Shown: positions 8,261 to 16,912, numbered from the stretch's first letter. The stretch is 64,000 nucleotides of DNA from Anaerosphaera multitolerans (GCF_004006535.1 NZ_RLIH01000012.1:1-64000), one strand, 5' to 3'. The notes: generated by a model from the sequence alone, not told the origin. Made by a program: numbers and translations.

Positions 8261-8330
8261 TATGTAAATTTTATGTAAATGTTTAGGTTTTATGTAAGAT
8301 TTATGTAAACATTTTAAACAAATGTAAATA
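8261..8330 (+). repeat. Five ATGTAA repeats with alternating 11/19-base spacing
   Basis: ATGTAA occurs at 8262, 8273, 8292, 8303 and 8322, with start-to-start distances of 11, 19, 11 and 19. The array is therefore two and a half copies of a degenerate 30-base unit holding two motifs each. It fills the 5' leader between the promoter and the ribosome binding site (AAGGAGG, about 8331). The regularity suggests a multimeric DNA- or RNA-binding regulator; none is identified. Confidence 0.8.
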
Positions 8331-8344
8331 AAAGGAGGTTTTTT

Positions 8345-9568
8345 ATGGAAATAACTATGAATGTTCAAAAGACTTTGCTAATTTGTGTAATACTTATGGT
8401 TCTGGGAAGAAAACTTAGAGAATGGTTTCCTTTCTTGGTAAAGTACAGTATTCCGTCATCAGTAGCAGGTGGTCTTACTTTTGCAATTATTAATTTAGTA
8501 CTTAGTTTAACGGGAACTGCGCAATTTATGTTTGACTCAACTATGCAAGATTTCTTTATGTACGTATTCTTTACATGTGCAGGTTTCCAAGCCAGCTTTG
8601 CCTTATTAAAACAAGGTGGAATAAAGATAATAATCTTTTTAGGATTAGCTGCTCTACTGGCATTTTTACAAAACGTTGTAGCAGTTGGTCTATCAATACC
8701 TTTGGGCGTAGAACCTATGATCGGTTTGATGACCGGTTCAATACCGATGACCGGTGGTCACGGAAATGCGGCAAGTTTTGGGCCTATAGCTGTTGATATG
8801 GGCTATACCAACGCCTTAAACGTAGCTGTAGCAGCTGCTACATTTGGACTGGTATCAGGCAGTTTATTAGGGGGACCTTTTGCAGATGGCTTAATTAAAA
8901 AGAAAAATCTTTGGAATCCGAATATGAAGGATAGTAGCGATGATTTGGATTTAGCTGAAGGCGATAGCGGTGTAAGACCGGTTAGTTTAAAAGTATTTAC
9001 CACAGCTACAATATTGGTATTTATAGGTTTGGGTATGGGATCTTATATAAAAGATTTCTTTGATTTTGTACTTCCATCTAGTGTTAATATTCCGGTTCAC
9101 GTTATGGGAATGGTTGGCGGATGTATTTTAACTAACATAATACCAATGTTTTCAAAGAAAAAACAAGATGCTATTCCTCAAGTGGAAATAGATGTAATGG
9201 GCGATATTTCTTTGGAATTATTCGTAACTATGGCAATTATGTCCATGAAATTATGGGAACTTGCACAATTGGCACTTCCATTGATAATTTTATTAATTGC
9301 ACAAGTTATATTGATTATAATCTTTGTAAGATATATTACATTCCCGCTTATGGGTAAAGATTATGATTCAGCAGTAATTTCAGCCGGTCATATTGGTTTC
9401 GGTCTTGGAGCGGTACCTGTTTCCATGGCAAATATGAAGGTAGTAAGTGATAAGTATTCCTATTCAAAATTGGCTTTCTTTATAGTTCCAATAATTGGAG
9501 GAATGTTTAGTAACTTTACTAATGCTGCAATTATTACGCTATTTATGAACATCGCAGATAAGATGTAA
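8345..9568 (+). CDS. gltS: Sodium/glutamate symporter family transporter (GltS)
   Basis: A 407-residue integral membrane protein of the glutamate:Na+ symporter family, which imports glutamate or related dicarboxylates with sodium. Recognised by the paired re-entrant-loop motifs, here TGGHGNAASFGP at about residues 136-147, and the matching SAGHIGFGLGAVP near 345, with around ten hydrophobic segments. The start has a strong ribosome binding site, AAGGAGGTTTTTT. It is divergent from a CaiB/BaiF CoA transferase and has its own promoter and an unusual repeat-filled leader. A short hairpin terminator follows. Substrate specificity cannot be read from sequence. Confidence 0.9.
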   Translation: MEITMNVQKTLLICVILMVLGRKLREWFPFLVKYSIPSSVAGGLTFAIINLVLSLTGTAQFMFDSTMQDFFMYVFFTCAGFQASFALLKQGGIKIIIFLGLAALLAFLQNVVAVGLSIPLGVEPMIGLMTGSIPMTGGHGNAASFGPIAVDMGYTNALNVAVAAATFGLVSGSLLGGPFADGLIKKKNLWNPNMKDSSDDLDLAEGDSGVRPVSLKVFTTATILVFIGLGMGSYIKDFFDFVLPSSVNIPVHVMGMVGGCILTNIIPMFSKKKQDAIPQVEIDVMGDISLELFVTMAIMSMKLWELAQLALPLIILLIAQVILIIIFVRYITFPLMGKDYDSAVISAGHIGFGLGAVPVSMANMKVVSDKYSYSKLAFFIVPIIGGMFSNFTNAAIITLFMNIADKM

Positions 9569-9580
9569 GAAAGATTTGAA

Positions 9581-9608
9581 AAGACACTTTAAGTAGTGTC
9601 TTTTTTTA
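9581..9608 (+). terminator. Terminator after gltS
   Basis: AAGACACT (9581-9588) pairs with AGTGTCTT (9595-9602) over a six-base loop and is followed by a run of T. Confidence 0.85.
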
Positions 9609-9630
9609 ATTTATTAAATCTAAGAAACAA

Positions 9631-9668
9631 AAACATATGTTTACAAAAGAACGTTTGTTTGGTAGAAT
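9631..9668 (+). promoter_or_regulatory. Promoter overlapped by two LexA (SOS) boxes
   Basis: AAACATATGTTT (9631-9642) and GAACGTTTGTTT (9649-9660) are two matches to the Gram-positive SOS operator (GAAC-N4-GTTC type), 18 bases apart. A promoter TTTACA (9640-9645), 17-base spacer, TAGAAT (9663-9668) is interleaved with them: the first box overlaps the -35 and the second lies between -35 and -10. This is the expected geometry for LexA repression. Confidence 0.7.
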
Positions 9669-9685
9669 TATTTAAGGTGATACTT

Positions 9686-10921
9686 ATGGAAGTTCTAGAA
9701 AAGTTAAAAATACTTACAGATGCAGCCAAGTATGATGTAAGTTGTTCCTCAAGTAATTCAAATAGAGTGAATAAAGGCGGATTGGGAAACACTTCGGTAA
9801 GTGGGATATGTCATAGTTGGAGTGAGGATGGCAGATGTATTTCCCTATTAAAGATTCTCTATACCAATAAATGTATATATAGTTGCGAGTACTGTATAAA
9901 TAAGGTTGAAAATTATATTCCAAGAGCTGAGTTTACTCCCCAGGAAGTGGTGGATTTAACTGTGAATTTTTACAGGAGAAATTATATAGAGGGTTTATTT
10001 CTTTCCAGTGGCGTAATAAAAAGCCCTGACTACACCATGGAAAGACTTATAGAGGTGGCTAGAAAACTTAGGGAAGAAGAAAACTTTAATGGCTATATAC
10101 ATATGAAGGCCATACCGGGATGTAGTGAAGAGCTTTTAAAAAGACTGGGGAAACTGGTGGACAGAGTAAGTGTAAATATAGAGCTACCTACAGAAAAATC
10201 TCTGGTGTTACTGGCTCCTCAAAAGAGTTATGGAAGTATTTTTAAACCAATGACCAGTATCTCCAACAATATAATCGAAAACATAGAAGATAGAAAAATT
10301 TTTAAAAATGCACCTATGTTTATTCCGGCAGGACAGACTACTCAAATGATAGTTGGGGCAAATGGAGAAAGTGATTTTACAATTATAAAAAGAGCTCAAT
10401 TTCTTTATAATGAATTTTCAATGAAGCGAGTTTATTATTCAAATTACGTTCCTGTAATTAAGTCAAAGCTGACAGAAAAAATAGTGGAATCACCTAAAAT
10501 AAGAGAGCATAGAATTTATCAAGCTGATTTTTTAATAAGATTTTACGGTTTTAATGCTTTACAAATTTTAAGTGATAAGAATCCGAATTTTGATTTGAGA
10601 ATTGATCCCAAGGCTAATTGGGCAATTGACAATATTGATAAATTTCCAATTGAAATAAACAGAGCTACTTATGAAGAGTTGTTAAAAATTCCCGGATTCG
10701 GTCCTACTTATGCCAGAAGGATTATAGGTGCAAGGTCCCACTGCGCGCTTAAGTATGACGACTTAACTACACTTAAGATTTCCCTAAAGAGAGCAAAAAA
10801 TTTTATTACTGTTGGTGGCGTTTATAGAGGTATTAACTATTCTACCAGAGAAAAATTAAAAGAGTATATTAGCTTAGGCGATCCGCACAGATGTGAACAG
10901 TTAAGTTTTTTTGGTGATTAA
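9686..10921 (+). CDS. Radical SAM protein, putative DNA modification/repair type
   Basis: A 411-residue radical SAM enzyme with the cluster motif C63-x3-C67-x2-C70 (NKCIYSCEYC) and a C-terminal helix-hairpin-helix DNA-binding segment (KIPGFGPTYARRII). This arrangement matches the family known as putative DNA modification/repair radical SAM protein, distantly like spore photoproduct lyase. ATG 9686 was chosen because AAGGTGAT precedes it and because the upstream in-frame sequence would run back over the promoter. The next gene is the partner normally found with this family. Two LexA-like boxes in the promoter predict induction by DNA damage. The reaction catalysed is not known. Confidence 0.85.
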   Translation: MEVLEKLKILTDAAKYDVSCSSSNSNRVNKGGLGNTSVSGICHSWSEDGRCISLLKILYTNKCIYSCEYCINKVENYIPRAEFTPQEVVDLTVNFYRRNYIEGLFLSSGVIKSPDYTMERLIEVARKLREEENFNGYIHMKAIPGCSEELLKRLGKLVDRVSVNIELPTEKSLVLLAPQKSYGSIFKPMTSISNNIIENIEDRKIFKNAPMFIPAGQTTQMIVGANGESDFTIIKRAQFLYNEFSMKRVYYSNYVPVIKSKLTEKIVESPKIREHRIYQADFLIRFYGFNALQILSDKNPNFDLRIDPKANWAIDNIDKFPIEINRATYEELLKIPGFGPTYARRIIGARSHCALKYDDLTTLKISLKRAKNFITVGGVYRGINYSTREKLKEYISLGDPHRCEQLSFFGD

Positions 10922-10922
10922 A

Positions 10923-11645
10923 ATGATTTATTTATATGATGGAACCTTTGAAGGTCTTTTAACCCTTGCCTTTGAAAGTTATAAAGATATTGAAAATATT
11001 TCTGTAGTAAAAGATGACGGGCAGCTTGATTTTTTTCAGAATAAAGTAGAAGTGAGAACAGATAGCAACAAATACGAAAGAGTTAAAAATTCCATTATAA
11101 AAAGATTTAGCTATAGTTTTTTTCTACAAATGTATTTATGCTACCTTTCGGAACATATAAAAAAAGAGGAGATAATTTTAAAAACTTTAAAGAGTATGTA
11201 CTTAGAAGGTAGTACATTTTTAAATAGTTCATCAAAAAACAGCGTACTCTTTAATAAAATTTCCAAAAAAGTTTCATCTGAAGCACATTTTTATAAAGGA
11301 TTATTAAGATTTAAAGAAATTCAAGAGGGCTTTTTATTTGCGGAATTTGAACCGGAGAATAACATTTTGGAGATTTTAACGAATCACTTTATAAAGAGAA
11401 TGGCAAGAGAAAAATTTATTATTTGCGATGTAGGAAGAAGGAGGTGTTCTATATATTTTAAAGGGAAATGTAACTATTATGATGTTTTAGATTTAAAAGT
11501 TTTTGAAAGTTTTGATGAAGAATTTTTTAGCGAAGCTTGGAAATTATTTTATAAGACTGTAAAAATAAAGGAAAGAGAAAATCACAGACTTATGAAGTCT
11601 AATATGCCAAAGAAATATTGGAAGTATTTAACCGAGAAAAATTAG
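10923..11645 (+). CDS. Probable DNA metabolism protein, partner of the radical SAM enzyme
   Basis: A 240-residue protein of the family (DUF4130-type, probable DNA metabolism protein) that is almost always encoded beside the radical SAM DNA-repair-like protein. It begins with YLYDGTFEGLLTLAFE, the hallmark N-terminus, and ends in a region with RRRCSIYFKGKCNYYD and a conserved KSNMPKKYW tail. It starts one base after the stop of the radical SAM gene; the in-frame GTG at 10911 is a weaker candidate. The association suggests a two-protein nucleic-acid repair or modification system under SOS control. Its biochemical activity is unknown. Confidence 0.8.
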   Translation: MIYLYDGTFEGLLTLAFESYKDIENISVVKDDGQLDFFQNKVEVRTDSNKYERVKNSIIKRFSYSFFLQMYLCYLSEHIKKEEIILKTLKSMYLEGSTFLNSSSKNSVLFNKISKKVSSEAHFYKGLLRFKEIQEGFLFAEFEPENNILEILTNHFIKRMAREKFIICDVGRRRCSIYFKGKCNYYDVLDLKVFESFDEEFFSEAWKLFYKTVKIKERENHRLMKSNMPKKYWKYLTEKN

Positions 11646-11652
11646 TATTTCG

Positions 11653-11680
11653 TTTAAAACCCCATGTAATTAGGTATAAT
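11653..11680 (+). promoter_or_regulatory. Promoter of rubrerythrin
   Basis: TTTAAA at 11653-11658, a 16-base spacer and TATAAT at 11675-11680. The -10 is perfect and the -35 weak. Confidence 0.5.
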
Positions 11681-11715
11681 GATTATTGGGAGTAAAATAA
11701 ATTGGGAGGTATAAT

Positions 11716-12303
11716 ATGAAAAAATTAGAAAAAAACACACAAACAGCTGTTAATTTAATGAAGTCTTTTGCAGGAGAAACACAGGCTTCTATGAGATATG
11801 CATACTATGCAAAGGAAGCAAGAAAGGAAAAGTTAATTCAAATAGCGAATATATTTGAAGAAACTTCGCGAAATGAAGCGGAACATGCTAAGAGATTTTA
11901 TAAATTTCTAAATGCTGATTTAATGGATGAGACAATTGAAATAACTTCTTCATTCCCTGTACATCTAGGAGATACTAAGAGTAATTTATTGGCTGCTGCC
12001 GGTGGAGAAAATGAAGAGCACAGTGATATGTATCCTGAATTTGCACGCATTGCAAGAGAAGAAGGTTACGCTGAAATAGCTGATGTATTTATTGAAGTCG
12101 GTGAAGTGGAAGAAGCTCATGAAAAGAGATTTTTAAAACTTCATGAAAATTTAGCAACAGGCTACTTATTTAAAAAAGATGAAGTAGTTTTATGGAAATG
12201 TAACAACTGTGGATATATTCACGAAGGAGTTGAAGCACCTATAGTTTGTCCTGCATGTGATCATCCGCAAGGATACTTTGAAGTTTTTGTAGAAACTTAT
12301 TAA
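11716..12303 (+). CDS. rbr: Rubrerythrin (peroxide-scavenging di-iron protein)
   Basis: A 195-residue classical rubrerythrin that reduces hydrogen peroxide in the cytoplasm of anaerobes. The N-terminal ferritin-like domain carries the di-iron ligands, beginning with E21 in FAGETQAS, then E-x2-H in RNEAEHAKR and EEAHEKR further on. The C-terminal rubredoxin domain has the two CxxC pairs (WKCNNCGY and IVCPACDHP) that bind one iron. Length and domain order match the family. It has its own promoter and a strong bidirectional terminator, so it is probably monocistronic. Confidence 0.95.
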   Translation: MKKLEKNTQTAVNLMKSFAGETQASMRYAYYAKEARKEKLIQIANIFEETSRNEAEHAKRFYKFLNADLMDETIEITSSFPVHLGDTKSNLLAAAGGENEEHSDMYPEFARIAREEGYAEIADVFIEVGEVEEAHEKRFLKLHENLATGYLFKKDEVVLWKCNNCGYIHEGVEAPIVCPACDHPQGYFEVFVETY

Positions 12304-12307
12304 AAGA

Positions 12308-12341
12308 AATAGGCCTTAGTTTTAAATGGGCCTATTTTTAT
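12308..12341. terminator. Bidirectional terminator between rubrerythrin and pirin
   Basis: AATAGGCC (12308-12315) pairs with GGCCTATT (12329-12336), flanked by A-rich and T-rich runs. It separates two convergent genes. Confidence 0.8.
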
Positions 12342-12377
12342 TTTAAATATTTAATTATTAGACCTACTTCAATTACT

Positions 12378-13082
12378 TTAAATAGGTTTTGCCATTTCAA
12401 TTATTAAAATATGGGAATTTGTTTTGGCGGAAATTTCCAATTCTTCTTCTACTATTTCCAGAGCATCTCCTTCTTTTAAATTAAGGGAGTTTATAGTTGA
12501 GTGTCCTTCAATTTGTACAAGGTATGCCTGTCTGTTTTTATCTATTTTAAAGTTTAAAGTTTTTCCCTCTGTGATTTCAGTTACATATATATGGACGTCA
12601 CTATTAATTTGAATCGGAAACTTTGAATTTCCATCTCCCGACGCTATTGCAAGCCATTTATCTTTACGTTCTTCCCATGAAAATTTCAAATCTCCATAGT
12701 TGGTTTCATATCCCTTTTTGTCAGGATATATCCAAATTTGTAAAAATCTCAAGGACTCTTTTCCAAGATTGTGTTCGCTGTGGGAAACTCCCGTTCCTGC
12801 ACTCATATATTGAACCTGTCCTCTGCTTAAGGTTCTTTTGTTGCTCATGCTATCTTTATGTGTAAGTTCTCCTTTAACTACATAGGATAGTATTTCCATA
12901 TCTTTGTGGTTGTGAGTGTCAAAGCCGCTATGTGGTTTTAGCACATCGTCATTTATTGCTCTTAGCACTCCAAAGTTCATATTATCGGGATTGTAATAGC
13001 TGGAAAAAGAAAAATGGTGTATGCTTTTTAACCAATGTGAACCGCTTTGGCCCATATTATTACTGTCTATATATTTTAACAT
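12378..13082 (-). CDS. Pirin family protein
   Basis: A 234-residue bicupin of the pirin/YhhW type. The metal site of the N-terminal cupin is complete: H57 and H59 in DTHNHKDME, and H101 and E103 in GVSHSEHN. Some homologues cleave quercetin as 2,3-dioxygenases; many have no known substrate. An AGGAGG site lies 6 bases before the ATG. It is convergent with rubrerythrin. No operon partner is seen, so a specific role cannot be assigned. Confidence 0.85.
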   Translation of the reverse strand: MLKYIDSNNMGQSGSHWLKSIHHFSFSSYYNPDNMNFGVLRAINDDVLKPHSGFDTHNHKDMEILSYVVKGELTHKDSMSNKRTLSRGQVQYMSAGTGVSHSEHNLGKESLRFLQIWIYPDKKGYETNYGDLKFSWEERKDKWLAIASGDGNSKFPIQINSDVHIYVTEITEGKTLNFKIDKNRQAYLVQIEGHSTINSLNLKEGDALEIVEEELEISAKTNSHILIIEMAKPI

Positions 13083-13169
13083 AGTATTCCTCCTAACTGC
13101 CTTCGCCTAATAGATACCACAAAAGTATATTCCTAATCATTTCAGTTTTAAAGAGAAAAAATTATTTTA

Positions 13170-13224
13170 TTGACAAAGCACTAAGTTCTATTTATACTCT
13201 AAAAGTAAGGTGCGGCGAACTTTA
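13170..13224 (+). promoter_or_regulatory. tro operon promoter with DtxR-like operator
   Basis: TTGACA (13170-13175), 17-base spacer, TATACT (13193-13198). Immediately downstream, over the expected start site, TAAGGTGCGGCGAACTTTA at 13206-13224 matches 13 of 19 positions of the DtxR/IdeR consensus (TTAGGTTAGSCTAACCTAA). A DtxR-family gene closes the operon, so metal-dependent self-repression is the expected control. Confidence 0.7.
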
Positions 13225-13243
13225 TTTTATTAAGGAGGTAGGT

Positions 13244-14179
13244 ATGAAAAAAATTTTAATTATGTTTGCCATAATGTTAAGTCTTATAGGTTGTCAAAAA
13301 AACGAAATGGAAAATCAGACTGTTGAAACAGAAGGTAGTAAAAGTGTAACTGTTTCAACATCAATTTTGGAGGATATGGTTTTTCAATTGGCAGGTGATA
13401 TTGTAGATATAGAAGTTATTATTCCGGCAGGTGAAGATCCTCATTCATATCTAGCTAAGCCAAAGGATTTACAAAAAATAGAAAAAGCTGATTTGGTTTT
13501 ATACCATGGACTTGATTATGAAGGTCAATTAATAAGTGCTTTGGAGAGTAAAGGGTATGCGGTTACGGAGAATTTTCCAGAAGAAAAACTGTATGCTTTA
13601 AGTGAAGAAGATGGCCATGGACATGGTAATATAGACCCTCATTATTGGTTTGATTTAGATTTATATAAGTTGGCCTTGGAACAAGTAAGTGAAAAACTAG
13701 GGGAATTGGTTCCTGAAAAAAAAGATACTTTTGAGGAAAATAAAAAAAATTATTTAAACAAGCTAAATGAAATGGACGATAATAATAGAAAATTAATAGC
13801 TGAAATTCCTCAAGATCAAAGGTATTTAATAACGCCTCATGAGGCTTTTAACTATCTGTCAAAGTACTACAACATTCCTGTAATGGCACCTCAGGGAATT
13901 GGCAGCGATTCAGAGGTGGCAAGTAAAGATATTCAAGAAACTGTTGATTTTATAGTTGAACATAAAATAAAAGCTATATTTGTGGAATCTACTACAGATC
14001 CTGCAAGAATGGAAAAACTAAAAGAGGACTGTAAGGCAAAAGGACATGAGGTTATGGTAGTAAGCGGTAAGGATAGGGAATTATTTTCAGACTCTCTTGC
14101 TCCAAAGGGAGAAGAAGGCGATACTTTTATAGAAATGTATGAACATAATATAAAATTAATAGTGGAGAATTTAAAATAA
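13244..14179 (+). CDS. troA: Metal ABC transporter substrate-binding lipoprotein (TroA-type)
   Basis: Surface lipoprotein that captures Zn2+ or Mn2+ for import. It has a lipoprotein signal with lipobox LIGC (acylated C17). The four metal ligands are in place: H67 (EDPHSYL), H133 (DPHYWFD), H199 (TPHEAF) and D283 (FSDSLAP). Their positions closely match TroA of Treponema (H68, H133, H199, D279). A short histidine-bearing loop (GHGHG at 124-128) lies before the second ligand. Length is 311 residues, normal for cluster A-I proteins. A strong AAGGAGG site precedes the start. It is the first gene of a five-gene troABCD-regulator operon; Mn versus Zn preference cannot be settled from sequence. Confidence 0.93.
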   Translation: MKKILIMFAIMLSLIGCQKNEMENQTVETEGSKSVTVSTSILEDMVFQLAGDIVDIEVIIPAGEDPHSYLAKPKDLQKIEKADLVLYHGLDYEGQLISALESKGYAVTENFPEEKLYALSEEDGHGHGNIDPHYWFDLDLYKLALEQVSEKLGELVPEKKDTFEENKKNYLNKLNEMDDNNRKLIAEIPQDQRYLITPHEAFNYLSKYYNIPVMAPQGIGSDSEVASKDIQETVDFIVEHKIKAIFVESTTDPARMEKLKEDCKAKGHEVMVVSGKDRELFSDSLAPKGEEGDTFIEMYEHNIKLIVENLK

Positions 14180-14181
14180 TT

Positions 14182-14910
14182 ATGGGAAAAAACATAATAG
14201 AAGTGGAGCATCTTTCAATGGCTTACGATGATAAGCCGGTGTTGTGGGATGCACATATAGGTATAGTTGAAAATTCAAGAACAGCTATAATAGGACCAAA
14301 TGGAGCGGGGAAGACAACTTTATTAAAGGGGATTCTCAATATTCATCCAAAGCTTTCAGGCGAGGTTTATATTATGGGAAAGAGTATAAGAGATGTAAAG
14401 AGAGAAATTGCCTATATACCTCAGTCAAATTCAGTAAATTGGAATTTTCCCGCAAGGGTTATAGATGTGGTCTTAATGGGAAGGTATGTTCATCTGGGCT
14501 GGATAAAAAGACCAAAGAAGAGAGATTATGAAATAGCTGAAGAATCTCTGGAGAAAATTAATATGTTGGAATACAAAGATAGACAGATTTCTCAATTGTC
14601 TGAGGGGCAAAAACAAAGAGTGTTTATAGCAAGAGCTATTGCCCAAAAGGCTGCTATTTACTTTATGGACGAACCTTTGGCAGGCGTGGATAAAAAAACT
14701 GAAAAAGTCATTATGAATTTTTTAAAAGAGATTCAAAGGGAAGGCGGAACTTCAATAGTTGTCCATCATGATTTAAATACCATTGGAGAATATTTTGATC
14801 ACTTGGTGATATTAAATAAAAGTGTAGTGGCGCAAGGCAAGGTAAGTGAGGTATATAATAGAGAAAATCTGGAGAGAGCTTCAATGGTAGTGGGTGATGG
14901 AATTGATTGA
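14182..14910 (+). CDS. troB: Metal ABC transporter ATP-binding protein (TroB-type)
   Basis: The 242-residue ATPase that powers the metal importer at the inner face of the membrane. Walker A GPNGAGKT at 38-45, signature LSEGQKQR near 137, Walker B YFMDEPLAGVD following, and the switch histidine in IVVHHDLN. It starts two bases after the stop of troA and its 3' end overlaps the permease gene, so translation is coupled. Confidence 0.95.
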   Translation: MGKNIIEVEHLSMAYDDKPVLWDAHIGIVENSRTAIIGPNGAGKTTLLKGILNIHPKLSGEVYIMGKSIRDVKREIAYIPQSNSVNWNFPARVIDVVLMGRYVHLGWIKRPKKRDYEIAEESLEKINMLEYKDRQISQLSEGQKQRVFIARAIAQKAAIYFMDEPLAGVDKKTEKVIMNFLKEIQREGGTSIVVHHDLNTIGEYFDHLVILNKSVVAQGKVSEVYNRENLERASMVVGDGID

Positions 14911-15793
14911 TTTTGAAGTCTTAAGCAGTTATTCTTTTTTTATTGCAGCTATTGGTACAGTAGTACTTTCAATGACTGCAGGAGCCATAGGATGTATTAC
15001 GGTGTTAAAGGGGCAGTCTCTAATAGGCGATGCCATAGGGCATGCTACTTTTCCGGGAATAGTTTTGTCTTTTATGTTGTTTCTACAGAAAGATCCTATT
15101 TTACTAATAATCGGAGCAATTTTTTCAGGGGCAATTGCCTTTATTTTAATTCAGATGGTGAGGAACAATTCAAAATTGGATTTAGATGCTATACTTGCTA
15201 TTGTAATGTCATCATTTTTTGGATTGGGAATGGTCCTAAAAAGTTATATTCAAGGAAATGAAAATTATTCAGCAGCATCTCAGTCAGGGCTTCAAAATTA
15301 TATATTTGGACAGGCTGCCTATATTATGAAAGAGGATGTAAAATTGATCTTACTTGTTTCAATTCCGACGATTATTTTAATATCGGTTTTTTATAAGGAA
15401 ATAAAAATATTTCTATTTGATGAGACCTATTCTAAGACTATCGGTTTAAACACTAAAGTACTCTATGGAATAATTTTATTAATTACAATTGGAATAATCG
15501 CTGTCGGCCTTAAAATTGTCGGAACGATTTTAATATCTTCTCTTTTAATAATACCATCAATAACAGCGCTACAGTGGAGCGAAAAATTTAGCAGTGTTCT
15601 TTTAATAGCTGCGGTGATAGGTGGGATTTCCGCCTTTATAGGAACTTATATTTCAACAGTTTATAGCGGTATGAGTACAGGTCCTGTAATTATATTAATA
15701 ATGAGTATATTTTCTTTTATATCGTTGATATTTGGACCTAGGGGAATGATTTTAAATATTAAAAGAAGGAGTAGGGTAGATGAATGGAATTGA
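14894..15793 (+). CDS. troC: Metal ABC transporter permease (TroC-type)
   Basis: First of two permease subunits, 299 residues with eight or nine hydrophobic segments. The family signature region reads GDAIGHATFPGIVLSF at about residues 44-59, matching the conserved SDAxSHAxLPGV pattern. The start may be GTG 14894 or the next codon, ATG 14897; both overlap the end of troB. The 3' end overlaps troD by 14 bases. The protein would form the membrane channel together with TroD. Confidence 0.93.
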   Translation: MMELIDFEVLSSYSFFIAAIGTVVLSMTAGAIGCITVLKGQSLIGDAIGHATFPGIVLSFMLFLQKDPILLIIGAIFSGAIAFILIQMVRNNSKLDLDAILAIVMSSFFGLGMVLKSYIQGNENYSAASQSGLQNYIFGQAAYIMKEDVKLILLVSIPTIILISVFYKEIKIFLFDETYSKTIGLNTKVLYGIILLITIGIIAVGLKIVGTILISSLLIIPSITALQWSEKFSSVLLIAAVIGGISAFIGTYISTVYSGMSTGPVIILIMSIFSFISLIFGPRGMILNIKRRSRVDEWN

Positions 15794-16910
15794 TTTAATA
15801 CCTATTGAATATGAACCTCTTTTAATTTTAATAATTACCTCTATAGCCTGCGGCCTAATAGGTTCATTTTTAGTTTTGAGAAAGTTGTCTATGTTAGCAG
15901 ATGGGATATCCCATTCAGTCTTACTAGGAATTGTATTGGCATTTTTTATTACAGGAGATGGGAGTTCTCCTTATTTGCTGTTGGGAGCATCTGTTTTTGG
16001 GGTCGTTACAGTTTTATCCGTTGAGGGGTTATCAAGTACAAAGTTGGTAAAAGGTGATGATGCTGTAGGAATAGTATATCCTTTATTTTTCTCAATAGCA
16101 GTTATTTTAATTACCAAGTATGCCAGAAATATTCCCTTCGGCACTGATACTGTTTTAATGGGAGAGGTAATACTGGCTCCTTTAAATAGAATTAATTTTA
16201 TGGGATTTTCAATTTCTAAATCACTATTTCAAATGATTACTATGCTATGTGTAAATATTGGTTTTATAGTTATATTTTTTAAGGAGCTTAAAATTACTAG
16301 CTTTGATGAGGAATTTGCAAATATAGCAGGATTTTCAGCTTCATTTATATTTTATGCTTTAATGATTTTAACTTCTATGACTACAGTTACTGCTTTTAAT
16401 TCAGTAGGGGCAATACTGGTAATTTCCTTTTTAATAGCGCCGGGCTCCTCGGCTTATTTAATTTCAAGAAGTTTAAAAGAAATGCTTTTGTTGTCCTGTA
16501 TTTATGCAGTTGCAAATTCAATACTGGGTTTTTTCCTTGCAATGAAATTAAATGTATCCATGTCCGGAATGACGGCAGTAGTTGCCGGTATAACTTTCTT
16601 TTTAACCTTTTTATTTAATAGAGAGGGTTTTCTAACCTCTGTTTTAATAAGGAAAAAGAATAAAAGTCTTTTAAAAACTGAGTTATTTATTATGTACTTG
16701 GGGAATCATATGAACGATAAAAATTTAAAAGAGGAACTGGGAAAGGGCACCATTAAAAATCATTTAATGTGGACGCAGGATGAGATAAATCGGCAGGAAA
16801 AATTGTTAATCAAAAAAGAATTTCTAGGTATTAGGGGAGATAAGGTTTATTATTTAACAGAAAAGGGAATTCAAAAGTACAATGAAATAAAAAAGAATTA
16901 CGGGGTGTAA
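15780..16910 (+). CDS. troD: Metal ABC transporter permease with C-terminal winged-helix-like extension (TroD-type)
   Basis: Second permease subunit. Residues 1 to about 290 are a normal family-9 permease (LADGISHSVLLGIVLAF near 37-53). After a basic linker (RKKNKSLLKTE) come about 75 further residues that look soluble, ending in QEKLLIKKEFLGIRGDKVYYLTEKG, a pattern like the recognition helix and wing of DtxR/MarR-type winged helices. The total of 376 residues resembles TroD of Treponema (about 367). The extension could be a cytoplasmic sensory or docking domain. Start and stop overlap or abut neighbours in the operon. Confidence 0.9.
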   Translation: MNGIDLIPIEYEPLLILIITSIACGLIGSFLVLRKLSMLADGISHSVLLGIVLAFFITGDGSSPYLLLGASVFGVVTVLSVEGLSSTKLVKGDDAVGIVYPLFFSIAVILITKYARNIPFGTDTVLMGEVILAPLNRINFMGFSISKSLFQMITMLCVNIGFIVIFFKELKITSFDEEFANIAGFSASFIFYALMILTSMTTVTAFNSVGAILVISFLIAPGSSAYLISRSLKEMLLLSCIYAVANSILGFFLAMKLNVSMSGMTAVVAGITFFLTFLFNREGFLTSVLIRKKNKSLLKTELFIMYLGNHMNDKNLKEELGKGTIKNHLMWTQDEINRQEKLLIKKEFLGIRGDKVYYLTEKGIQKYNEIKKNYGV

Positions 16911-16912
16911 AA

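Noticed and set aside
9596-9685. N-terminal extension of the radical SAM protein
   Set aside because: The extra 30 codons would lie over the promoter and LexA boxes, and ATG 9686 has the proper ribosome binding site.
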